Shown: in pieces, positions 10,581 through 19,743 of the stretch
Layout: each line of letters starts with the position of its first letter
How positions within the stretch are numbered: position 1 is the stretch's first letter
Assembly (NCBI GenBank): GCA_021464525.1
Contig: JADRCO010001309.1
Coordinates: 1-20,408 of the forward strand
From: Rhizophagus sp. LPA8_4_AMF
Lineage: Eukaryota; Glomeromycota; Glomeromycetes; Glomerales; Glomeraceae
Length of the DNA: 20,408 nt
Reading direction: 5' to 3'
Position numbers and translations under genes: made by a program
Notes under the pieces: generated by a model
The model's input: only the letters and a program-made list of their open reading frames with translations
What the model was told of the DNA's origin: nothing
Database searches by the model: none

Positions 10581-12452
10581 ATGGAGGATAAGCCAAAGAA
10601 TTTATGGAAGGATATCGAATATTATAAATGTCAGGTAATAAAAATCCACATTATAATAAATAATTATACGGTAATAATATTAAATGTTTTACAGTTTAAA
10701 TAATAATCTTTTTAATTATTAAAGGCCCATGTTACAATTTCTACTATTGATTCAGAAGATGCAGACGAAAGAGTAGTTTATATGGAAGATTTAGAAAAAA
10801 GAAAGAAAGTATATGGAGTATGTGGAGAATGTAATGAACCAGGTACAGGAAATAGATGGTGTCAACCTTGTAATGCTAAAAGGTTTAAGGATAACTTTAA
10901 AAATTGGACTAGTGGAAATAAAGATATTGATAAATTTATACAACAATCACAAATTAATGCTATACATCATACAAAATGTCTTGAATGGATACCTTTTGAA
11001 AAATTTCAAAATATTATTTACATTGCAGAAGGTGGGTATGGTAAAATTTATACAGCTGAGCGGTCTGAAGGATATATTAAATATTGGGATATTGAAAATC
11101 AAAAATGGTATAGACATCAACAATACAGTAAATATGCATTGAAAAGTTTAAATAATTCTTCTGATATTAGTTCGGATTTTTTAAATGAGGTAATTTAAAT
11201 TCATTCTATTTTAAATTTAAAAATTGTTACTTGATTTATTTGTTAACAAAGTATCTCTTCTTTATTATTTAGATTAAATCTCATCTTCAGATTTATATGT
11301 TTAACGTTGTTAGATGTTATGGAATAACTCAAAATCCAAATACTAAAGAGTATATGATGGTTTTATTCTATTGTAAAAATGATAATTTAAGAAATTTTTT
11401 AAATAATTCTCAAGAATATATAGATTATAAAACAAAAATTTATAAGCTATTTTTTATTTCAAGAGGACTTCTTGATATTCATAATGCTGGAAAAGTTCAC
11501 AAAGATTTTCATTCAGGAAATATATTATTTTTTTATAGTACTCCATTTATAAGTGATTTAGGAATGTGTCAACCAGCGAATAATAAGCAATCAACTAATA
11601 AAGAAGAAGGAATTTATGGAGTATTGCCATATATGGCACCAGAAGTTTTACGTGGACATCAATATACAAAAGCAGCAGATATTTACTCATTTGGAATAAT
11701 AATGAATGAGTTTCTTTCTGAAGAAATTCCTTATAATGATGTTTCTCATGATGAAATTTTAGCTGTTAAAATTTGTGAAGAACTTAGACCAAAAATTTCC
11801 AAGGATATACCAAAATTATTTGCAGATTTGATTATGAAATGTTGGAATGCTGAAGTAAAAAGTAGACCATCTACTAAGGAATTGTATCAGATTTTAAATA
11901 AATGGAAAGATGAAATAAAAGACAAGAATACTGAATTATATCGTCAAATAAAAGAATGTGATAAAATTAGTAAAAGCAAGTTCAAGAACAGATCAAATAA
12001 AGATAAATCCCAAAGTATGCAAACACATCCTCAAGCAATCTATACAAGCAGACTTTTAGATTTCAACAATCTTCCAGATCAACTAAATTCATCAAATTCT
12101 CAATTTAATTCAGGTAATTGAACTGCCATTTAACCTTATTTATTAATAAATTATTTTACAATATTAATTGTTTGCTTAATTTTTTAATAGGCGTTAACTA
12201 CAATATTCAATCAACATCGGCAAATCCAAGTAAGTATTCAAGTTAGTAATAACTTTAACATTCACTTATAATTAATACTTCTTTTAATTTATAGTCTCTG
12301 AGTGCTTGGATGTTCAATTAAGTGAATTAGGTAGATATTTTTGTACAGTATATTTATATATTTAAGTGTATTCGTAATCTCTTATGCCTGATTTATTCAT
12401 CTTTTTTTTAGATCTTGATGAAATTTATAACCAACAATTTAACAAAAGTTAA
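10581..12452 (+). CDS. Protein kinase with N-terminal Cys4 knuckle, Rhizophagus-type expanded family
   Basis: Six exons: 10581-10634, 10725-11189, 11273-12113, 12191-12229, 12295-12330 and 12412-12452. They join to 491 codons plus TAA. Near the N-terminus is C51-x2-C54-x9-C64-x2-C67, a probable zinc knuckle, followed by the family signature KRF...NWTSGNKDIDKFI. The kinase domain starts near residue 113. It has a glycine loop GGYGKIYTA from G121, YALK with K158, HKDFHSGN with catalytic D251 (HKD rather than HRD), DLG with D268 (rather than DFG), and APE with E297. All catalytic residues are present, so it may be active. A basic tail and SRLLDFNNLP follow, then two exons of 39 and 36 nt and the end DLDEIYNQQFNKS. 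Reading through the third intron would instead give a stop at 12119-12121. Its sequence resembles tyrosine-kinase-like (TKL) signalling kinases. The substrate and pathway are unknown. Confidence 0.9.
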
Positions 12453-12639
12453 CTTTATTTAGCGTTGCTTTTTTTATTTACTATATATTTTACTTGGACA
12501 TTGGCTAATAAGATTGCGAGGTTAAATAGTATGCTTGCTGTATAATTACTATTATATGATTTCTTAAATTGTAATACTGAATTCAAATATAGAATAACAA
12601 TTTCAATTAATACCTTCAAATTTTCTCCTTTATTATATA

Positions 12640-13055
12640 ATTAGGAAAATATATTATATGTTATTGGTTATAGAAGAACAGAGATTGAGTATCACTAAAA
12701 AATAATAGATTGGTATAATTTTAAATTACTTACATTTTTCATTGATTATCTTGCTCATTTTGATATGAAGCTTGTTTGATATGTATGCGCTTGTTTGATA
12801 AATATAGAATAATAGTACAGTATATAAATATTCTTCTTCTTTTTTATTTTAGTTTAAGAATGGATAATATGATTTAATTTATAAACTTCATAATTTTCTT
12901 ATACAGTATCCATGTGACAATTACAAAGATTATTATATTTATTATTTTTAATTTCATTCCTTTCGGAGTATATCAGGTGAACATAGTTTAGTTACACGGA
13001 AAATACAATAAAAACTAAAATATATCAAGTAATCATTTGAAAGCGTTTAAATTAG
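12640..13055 (+). pseudogene. Decayed ABC transporter fragment (end of TMD2, with introns)
   Basis: This stretch aligns by eye to about 5187-5650 of the intact ABC gene. It starts at ATATGTTATTGGTTATAGAAG (gene ATATGTTGGATGG...). It continues through GATTATCTTGCTCATTTTG, the 52-nt exon (TAGTTTAAGAATGGATAATATG) and the intron-8 end TTTAATTTCA. It ends with exon 9 material: CTTTCGGAGTATATCAGGTG and TTTAGTTACACG. Intron sequence is preserved, so the copy arose from genomic DNA rather than mRNA. Frame breaks and deletions are frequent, so no transporter segment is encoded. It starts about 190 nt after the kinase stop and ends just before a fold-back repeat. Confidence 0.72.
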
Positions 13056-13083
13056 TAAAAAAAGAAATTATAACCATCCCAAT

Positions 13084-13262
13084 AAAAAATAAATGTCCAT
13101 AAATATCTACGAAAATGTCCAGAAAATGTCTATTTTGCTACAAATTTGATACTTAAAATTTTGACATATCCGGACTTTGTCCAGAATTTATCCAGAATTT
13201 ATCCAGTATAAAATTTTGGACAAATTCTGGACAGATAAACCTGGACATATTCTGGACGCTAC
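13084..13262. repeat. Fold-back repeat of TCCAGAATTTA / TAAATTCTGGA words
   Basis: Units such as TGTCCAGAAAATG and GTCCAGAATTTATCCAG run along the left half. Their complements, GGACAAATTCTGGAC and CCTGGACATATTCTGGAC, fill the right half up to 13258, so the block is self-complementary. A minus-strand frame of 61 codons crosses it but looks accidental. The architecture matches the blocks at 8363, 19744 and 20278, with a different word. Confidence 0.65.
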
Positions 13263-13979
13263 TTCCAAAAAAGGATAAATTAATTTTGTAAAAAAATGCA
13301 AAAAGCACATAACTGACATTCATAACCTTCTTTGTCATATTAATTAAATTTGCCGAGCAGGCAAAAATACTATAAATTTATATAAAATTTAACCATTAGT
13401 CAACAGTTCCAAACTATACCATTATTCTTTGATTCATAAAAAAAAAATCACAACCCCCTTCAAATACAGATTCAGACTCAGTCTCAGACACAGGGTACAG
13501 TATAATACATATGGACAACCCAGTATAAATTTAAAATTGCTTAATTTACTATGCTATTTAGGATTCTATCATGGTTTTTCTTATTTTATATAGTACTGTT
13601 TTATCTTTACTGTTTTATCTTTTTAAGGGACAGATCGGTACTCAACGGGAGTACAATAATGCCAATTTACGCAGATTATTGCTAAAACAGCTAAAACGTG
13701 ATTTTTGCTAGGTTGACGTTCTCGGCATGATTATTAATTAAAATGCTGAATGCAGTAATGGATAATGTCATTTCGGCCATAAATTTAATAGGTTTGCACG
13801 TTAAGTAAAATATTTTGACCTATATTTTACTTTTTATTTTATTTTATTTAGTTTATGAACTTAGTTTTTATTTATTAATAATTTTCTAATAAAAAAAATA
13901 TATTTATCTTCCCATTATTTACGTATATTATTAGGAATCTTAATATGATTTTATTAATATTCTCTTTATTTTTTTGTAG
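13263..13979. other. Intergenic region before the exon-like blocks
   Basis: No supported gene. The stretch 13621-13800 is less AT-rich than its surroundings and may be old transposon sequence or the 5' part of whatever transcript uses the splice sites from 13980. I recognise no protein motif. Confidence 0.35.
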
Positions 13980-14247
13980 GATTTGTTTCTTAAGTGCTCT
14001 GGAATTCTGGATTTCTCTTAAAAAGGCAAGTGTATGTACTTTTTCTAATCAGAATTAATATTAATAATTTTTTTGTTTTTTTTTGTAGATTTCGTTCCCA
14101 TGCGTTTGAATTTCTGGATTACTTTAGGAAAAATGTATATGTGAACAATCTATAGACATTTTTTAAAGGTTGTTATTAAACTTTCTCTTACTAACATTTT
14201 CGTTTTTTTTCGCAGATTTTCAGTCTTGAGTACCTTAGAGCTCCGGT
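13980..14247 (+). other. Three short exon-like blocks with strong splice signals, product unknown
   Basis: Blocks at about 13980-14031, 14089-14134 and 14218-14247 are each preceded by a T-rich tract and YAG (TTTTTTTGTAG, TTTTTTTTTGTAG, TTTTTTTTCGCAG). Each is followed by a donor-like GTATGT or GTATAT. The last intron carries a perfect TACTAAC branch-point word at 14191-14197, about 20 nt before its AG. Blocks 1 and 2 resemble each other (GATTT...GAATT.CTGGATT...AAAA), which suggests tandem duplication. One frame gives related short peptides (FLSALEF, RSHAFEF, SVLSTLEL), but no start codon or longer frame is evident. It could be a spliced non-coding RNA, part of a tiny-exon gene or a decayed gene. 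Confidence 0.35.
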
Positions 14248-14816
14248 ATGTAGATAGATTTTTTATAATCAGAGAAGTTAGTAAGATTTTACGTAGGTTT
14301 TAATCTTTTTTTTTTTTATAAATTATGTAAAAGTGGTAGTTTATTAAAATTATATAGTTTTCACACAGAATTATGTATGTATACCATAATATATTAATAT
14401 AGGTTTTGTAAATATTCCCCTCGGCTAGGAGAACTATTTTATGATAAAGAACACGGCATTCCGAAAAACGGTTTTTTTATTAACGCAAAGCCCGTAAAAT
14501 TAATTATACGTTGCCGATCATTTTCTCCCGTTGATGACGATTTGACAATTAATATTCTTTTTTTGATCTATAATAGCATACTTTTTTAATTTTTTTCAAT
14601 TTTATCTTTATAACTTAATTTCCTTAAATTTATTATTAGCTTTTAGCTTTAGTCTTTTTATGATATTTCTTTGATTTCATTTTTATTTAATATTATTTAA
14701 TTTAATATTCTTTTAATTTTATCTTAGTATTTTTTAAATTTTATTAAACATTTATGATGGTGAATTTGACAGGAAATAATTAAAATTTATATTATATGTA
14801 CTGTAAATAATTTCGT
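14248..14816. other. Intergenic region
   Basis: AT-rich, with a less AT-rich patch at 14415-14560 that has no recognisable coding or structural signal. It ends at the 9-bp target duplication of the next element. Confidence 0.4.
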
Positions 14817-14873
14817 GCGATTTATTGGGTGGTCACTGGACTAATTAGATCAAAACTATGTATGGACCCGTGT

Positions 14874-16007
14874 GATTCGGGTTGGAACTCTTCCCACCGA
14901 TCATTTGGTCCAAAAAATTTCAGGAACAAAAAAAATGGCGGAAGGTTCCAAAGGCTATAATAAAGTTTTTCTTAACACTCAACAAACATCCCCAACTGTT
15001 TATCCACTCATTTAGGTTTGTTTTGGAACAAGTTTTCGAGAAGCTATTATGTACAAGTGGGTTTTGCACAAAAATTTTGTTTCTTGTCTTGGCGGAGTAG
15101 TACTTGCTCAAAAAGTGGAGGAGCATAAAAGTACCAAAAAGTTCAACCAGCGGGAGCATTTCATACGAAACACACAAAATAGACATACTTTCTTTCTCCG
15201 TTTGGTCTTGTGGGCTTGGTATCTTGGGAATTTTGGGCTTTGTTATTTCTCGCCTGTGGCGCAGCGTAAAGTTTAGCATGTGGTGGGATGGTCCAAATAG
15301 ACAATTTTCTTTCTTCCTGAGCACCAATTAGATTTTTGGGAAATAGACCATCGGATGACATCATAATAGTTGAAGTCGCGTTTTTTTTTTTACGTAAAAA
15401 GTTTTTCCAACAAAAAGTTTTATTGGGATTACCCTTTGGTGGGCACATGACGAGGATAGGATTGGACGTTTGCTAGTTTATTAGTTCATGGGCTTTAGGC
15501 TTTTGACACGTACACTAAGCGTATAGTTTTTACACTAGCTGGTGTAACTTCTCGGGGTGAGCTAAAATTGGGCTTATATACTAACAGTTTTGTTTTTTAG
15601 GTCGAAAGGTTTTGTGAGATCGGATGTTGGGTGTTCATTAATAATGCAAATTATCATAAGGATGAAAGTAGGAAAATGTAGTTGGAAATTATGGAACATA
15701 GCCATGGCTGTGGATGCATGTGATGAAATGCGCTAAGAATGATGTCGTGATCTGTGTGAAATGAAGCGCACGGATCTTAGTTGATAGGTTATGGCGTGTT
15801 CTTGAAGTAGGTTTTGTAGTTTTCTGTAGGTTTACTATTGCTAGTTCATAGTTAATGCATAGAGTAGTTTAATTGGTTAGATAGAACGGTTAGTTATAGG
15901 GTGGTTTCATGTTAGCTTGGGCCATTCCTATGTATTTCTGATAAATCAATGTACTAACTATGTTGGTTCAATTTAATAAAGGAATGCGTTACTAATTTAA
16001 AAAAAAA
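14874..16007 (+). mobile_element. Poly(A)-tailed retro-insertion (retrocopy or LINE/SINE-type) inside the MITE
   Basis: The 17-bp sequence TATGTATGGACCCGTGT lies directly before the insert (14857-14873) and again directly after it (16008-16024). The insert ends in nine A residues (15999-16007), preceded by AATAAA at 15975-15980. That is the signature of target-primed reverse transcription of a polyadenylated RNA. Its base composition is clearly less AT-rich than the host element. The 5' end is open in one frame for 46 codons (including MAEGSKGYNKVFLNTQ) up to a TAG near 15016. A 3' splice-like stretch, TACTAAC then TTTTGTTTTTTAG, sits at 15579-15600. A frame of 26 codons follows it (VERFCEIGCWV...). 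No reverse transcriptase or known protein is recognisable, so the source RNA is unknown. Longer frames on either strand look accidental. Confidence 0.78.
15975..15980 (+). terminator. Polyadenylation signal of the retro-inserted RNA
   Basis: AATAAA lies about 19 nt before the A tail that ends the insert, the usual distance between a signal and a cleavage site. It marks the + strand as the sense strand of the copied RNA. Confidence 0.6.
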
Positions 16008-17140
16008 TATGTATGGACCCGTGTAAAATTACTATTGATAGATTTTATTCTGATATACCCGTTAGTTCGGACAAATGCCGGCTAAAATGTGTTTTATTAA
16101 CCAGTATATAAACTGGCCGAAATTGATTAAATAAAGCTGCTTTATTAATTTTATTAGAGGCATTTCCCGTTGAAAAATCCGAAAACTTTAAAGTTTGATA
16201 TCTTTGGAAATAATTGGTATTCAAATAATATAAAAATATAAACAAATTCATAATATCTTAAAGAATGACGTGACGTTTGCTTTCTAAAAAAAATGCTAGA
16301 AAAAAACTTTTTTTACCAACAGAGAGCTATGCCTGAAAATATTACTTTTTATTTTTTGAATGTAAACGAAGTTTATTTGAAAAAAACAAATCGTTATGCG
16401 AAAAAGATAGTTATTTAGAGTATCTTTATAAAGTTTGAAATGTAAATAATGAAAAAATCCAAGTTATGAAAGTTTGAAATGTATTGATTTAGTAAGGAAT
16501 TTATTATAGAACATAGTTTAATTAAAGTTTAATATAAAAAATCTATTAATAGTAATTTTACACGGGTCTATACATAGTTTTGATCTAATTAGTCCATCTA
16601 CCACCCCAGCGATTTATGCATGGTTTTACGATTTTTAAATCTAATTGTCGTGTAACGATAAAAATGTAAATATTTATAGTTAGCTGATATACTTTTGATT
16701 TAATTATTCTGTGACACCTAGTAAAAATACCGCCACAGTGTTACCTGTCAGTTGTATGACTGTGCCACAAGGGTCGATTACAATTGCTAATTTATTAATA
16801 AAATACGAGTTCGAACCAATAAAATTAATAACCAATATTTCCAAAATATTTTCTAAGTCAAAAAGACTAAAAATCAACAAAAGCAAAAAATCTGTCTCTT
16901 AAATGACAAAGATCAGAAGTCCAAGCCCCAATAAAAGAATCTAAAGAAAATAAAGAAAAGAAAAGAAAATAATTTCTTCGGGTATCTTGAAATTCTTGTA
17001 ATAAAACATTTTTTCTTGAGCAAAATCCCCTTTGAATTCTTTGATCTGCAAAATTACTCCTTTTCCCATAATGAATAAACAATAAACATTAAGCCCAAAT
17101 AAAAACCAGTTTCCCAGTAAAGAAAAGTGGCTATGCAAGG

Positions 17141-17247
17141 ATAGTTTTATGTCATTACGGACCATTTGCTTCCTAAAAATAACTCTCCAAAAATAAAATA
17201 AAACGAGAAATAAATTTCTCACAAGAATAGTTTAGCCTCATTACGGA
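17141..17247 (+). repeat. Two-copy direct repeat ATAGTTT-N4-TCATTACGGA
   Basis: ATAGTTTTATGTCATTACGGA at 17141-17161 and ATAGTTTAGCCTCATTACGG at 17227-17246 share the outer words and differ in the middle four bases. They are 86 bp apart and about 600 bp upstream of the secreted-protein gene. They could be paired regulatory sites or a chance or decayed duplication. Confidence 0.3.
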
Positions 17248-17771
17248 GGTTACATGTGATAAAATACATTTTAAAAAGTGAACACCTAATTTAATTATAA
17301 TGCGCACTATGTAAGTCCGGTCCCTACACCGTAAAAAACAAATTTTGCGTGGCCATATCAATTTAATAAATTCTAGAAATCGCGATAATTCTCTCTTGTA
17401 TAACAAACATATAAATTTCCTTTTTGTAAAAAATCATTCATATTCGTTAGTTATACAGTAAATATGACCAATCGGGTGGTCAATCCATTGGATAAGTGAA
17501 ACGGATTATCATTTGTACGTAATCCCAATTATTTAATTACTTTAAATGGCAATAGCCGAATTTCGAGCTAATTTTAGATATAATAAAAATTTAATAGGAA
17601 AATTCCTTCGGCAGACAAAGTAACCAATCTACTCGCGTCTCGTCTTTAATGTTTATTTTAATTGTTCGGCAATTTAAGTATTTAAGGCACCTCTATTCCG
17701 TGCTTTTTCATCTTGTTTCGTTATCAAGTAAATCCATCAAATTTTATCCTTAACATCGACATTACGTGATT

Positions 17772-17795
17772 TATCCATCCATCCATCCATTCATT
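17772..17795. repeat. ATCC microsatellite in the 5' leader
   Basis: TATCC then four CATC/ATCC-type units (TATCCATCCATCCATCCATT) lie 17 to 40 nt upstream of the ATG at 17812, probably within the 5' untranslated region or core promoter. Confidence 0.6.
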
Positions 17796-17811
17796 TCCTG
17801 TATCAAAAAAT

Positions 17812-18301
17812 ATGGTTCGCCTTCATCTCTTAACTTTATTAGTAATCCTCGCCATCATATTTGGGGTTGACTCTCGTAAGTTGAAAGTATTTGTCGGTGT
17901 TCGGATACAAAATAATAATAACAATAACAATAATAATAATAAAATAAATAAATCATTAACATTTGTAATATTTTGTAGAAATCTCGAATCTTCGGATGCC
18001 GAAGATCGTGAACAAGAATGCGGTCGTAACCTTTAAGTGGGATTTCAAACCACGCGGTCAGTTTGACAATCCGAAGCTGTTTATCAACCTCCATTTGGTC
18101 AGAAATGAGAGATTTATGGGAGAGATTGGTAGGGTACAGGCAAAGGTGAAATCCTTAGATTGGACAGTGAACGCCGCACCTGGGGAAGCCTATATTGTTA
18201 AGATCAATGGGATCGAGTCCAACCCTTTTGGTGTTGTTAGAAAAGGTGCTCAGACCAGAAAAATTACCCTCAATAATCACGCATTCACATGTATACCTTA
18301 G
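17812..18301 (+). CDS. Small secreted protein with Kre9/KNH-like Ig-fold domain
   Basis: Two exons, 17812-17875 and 17979-18301, separated by a 103-nt GTAAGT...TAG intron, give 128 codons plus TAG. The first ATG is followed by a hydrophobic core (LHLLTLLVILAIIFGV), a clear secretion signal; cleavage is likely around residue 21, where the intron also falls. The mature part, about 107 aa, has the layout of the fungal Kre9/KNH family (Ser-Thr-rich GPI-anchored type). VTFKWDF is followed by LFINLHLV, then VKSLDWTVNAAPGEAYIVKI and SNPFGVV, each matching a strand of that fold. It lacks the Ser/Thr-rich region and GPI tail of long members and has a single cysteine (C126). Family members act in or at the cell wall. 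A secreted, possibly symbiosis-related role is speculation. Exon 2 is less AT-rich than neighbouring DNA. Confidence 0.82.
17911..17952 (+). repeat. AAT/AAC trinucleotide tract inside the intron
   Basis: An imperfect run of AAT and AAC triplets occupies the middle of the intron of the secreted-protein gene. Read through, it would encode a poly-Asn stretch, but splice signals on both sides and the lack of homology-like sequence mark it as intronic. Confidence 0.65.
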
Positions 18302-19609
18302 TTGTACTGCTTTACAGTGCATCTAAATAAATTCAGATCATTTCGAGCGAGCGTATATTTTACATCGCTATAGTTATTTTTTAGAAATAAATATCCATCT
18401 TCAAATATTGATTTTCGCATAATTTTGGCTTTCCAATAACGCCACACCCGAATTTTTAATTTTCTTGAAGTTATATATAAAATTAACTACTAATTCTTCA
18501 ACCGTGTTAAACATTAATTTCTGGGTAAAATTTCGTTCGCTTAAGACTCATCATAGAATGTACGCTAAAAAATTATAATATTCTATACGCTTGGTGTCAG
18601 GTGCTACTTGATGAATAAAATCGCATACTAAACCCTTTCGCTTTTTTCTTCCCACTTTATCATTGGCCATAAAATCTTTATACATTTCTTTGACTATAGC
18701 TAACACTGTTTATTCCGCGGCTGAGTTGTCGATGTCACATGATTTAGGCGAACATTCAACCGCAATTCCGTAAAGGTGTAATGTTCTTTTTAAAAATTAT
18801 ATTGCTTTATAGAAAACAATAATAACACTTTTTATTATGATTAATAACTAGGACAATTTAGGTACAGTTAGTAACCTTAATAAATAAATACAAATTTATT
18901 AATATATTTATAATTTATAGATTATTATTATAGAATTCTTGTATGCTTTTAAAAATAATTTAAAGTTATACATTTTATGTTTGAGTGGATTAACGCGTTT
19001 CGTTTTACGCGTTTTCATTATTAAATTATTTTGAGGCTGATGCACATAACAATTTGTCATCATTGTAGCGTTGTATCACAGAGAGTTTGTACTACTAAAA
19101 ATATTATAAAAAGTCTTCTTAATTCCTACAATTTTCCTCCACTCCTTTTTTAATTTTTCGCTCCCATCCCTAAACTTTCGCAATAAATTTCAATTACTGT
19201 ACACCTTTATTTTGGTTTACACCTTTTGGTCAAAAAAATTCGTTCCAGTCTTCTTGCAAAATAAATAAACGCGCAAAAACTTATATAAGAACACCAAATT
19301 TCAATTCAGAAATCAAGAACAAATATCCAAAATTCCCCTCATATAATAAAAAAATATATATCATTATAAAAATGGTTTCTTGTCGTAATAAACAACTTTT
19401 TCTGAATCAAAAAAATAAATCAAAAAAAAAAAAATAATTGATAAATATTATTTATTTATTTATTTTTTTTAAAAAAAACTATTTCATATTTATATTTTTT
19501 ATTTATTTTAAAAAAAGGTTCTGCGAACATAGAATTTTGAATAAAGAAATTACAAAGTTAAGAATAAAATTAAAAACTAAGAAGGTGAGCTGTTAGACTT
19601 TACAATTTA
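18302..19609. other. Long intergenic region 3' of the secreted-protein gene
   Basis: No gene is supported. AATAAA words at 18326-18331 and 18386-18391 are plausible polyadenylation signals for the upstream gene. The rest is AT-rich, becoming almost pure A/T around 19340-19520. Confidence 0.45.
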
Positions 19610-19711
19610 CTCAAGGATCTTGTTACCAAATGAGTTGCCCGACCTGTGTCATTGTAATAGGGGAGATGGGCAAATTACTTGGGAGAGAAGCGACTGCCCA
19701 TTATCCTTGAG
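19610..19711. other. Possible structured RNA segment
   Basis: A locally less AT-rich patch closes with a perfect 9-bp stem, CTCAAGGAT (19610-19618) with ATCCTTGAG (19703-19711). Inside, GGGCAA (19668-19673) can pair with TTGCCC (19635-19640), or ATGGGCA (19666-19672) can pair with TGCCCAT (19695-19701), so two inner hairpins compete. I recognise no known RNA family. It could equally be part of a repeat. Confidence 0.2.
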
Positions 19712-19743
19712 ACTTCAAGTGCCGCAGATTTAGGGACCTGAAT

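Larger units (their letters stand above)
14817..16617. mobile_element. Mutator-like MITE with 9-bp target duplication, split by a retro-insertion
   Basis: The element proper spans 14826-16608 and is flanked by GCGATTTAT at 14817-14825 and 16609-16617. A 9-bp duplication is the hallmark of Mutator-like transposons. Its ends are long inverted repeats. The left one begins TGGGTGGTCACTGGACTAAT; the right one, on the minus strand, begins TGGGGTGGTAGATGGACTAA. The repeat continues through AAAACTATGTATGGACCCG to ATTACTATTGATAGATTTT, about 70 bp in all once the insertion (one target copy plus 14874-16007) is ignored. Without it the element is about 632 bp. The interior has no transposase, so it would depend on an enzyme from elsewhere. 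Confidence 0.8.
16618..17811. other. Intergenic region upstream of the secreted-protein gene
   Basis: No supported gene. Frames of 60 to 90 codons occur on both strands (16704-17406) but show no recognised motif and overlap one another. The stretch is moderately AT-rich and contains the two-copy repeat at 17141/17227. The last few hundred bases probably include the promoter of the gene at 17812. Confidence 0.4.

Noticed and set aside
12114..12121. TGA at 12119-12121 as the normal end of the kinase
   Set aside because: The downstream exons 12191-12229, 12295-12330 and 12412-12452 keep frame through GT-AG introns and encode the tail typical of this kinase family, so this stop is probably intronic in the main form.
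14920..15327. Minus-strand frame of 135 codons
   Set aside because: It lies antisense inside the retro-inserted RNA, contains no recognisable domain and overlaps several other frames of similar quality. The A tail shows that the opposite strand is sense.
16704..17406. Overlapping frames of 60 to 93 codons on both strands
   Set aside because: They compete with one another, lack motifs and splice partners, and some start at non-ATG codons.
17855..18094. Minus-strand frame across the intron of the secreted-protein gene
   Set aside because: It is a shadow of exon 2 and the AAT/AAC tract; the + strand gene explains the region fully.
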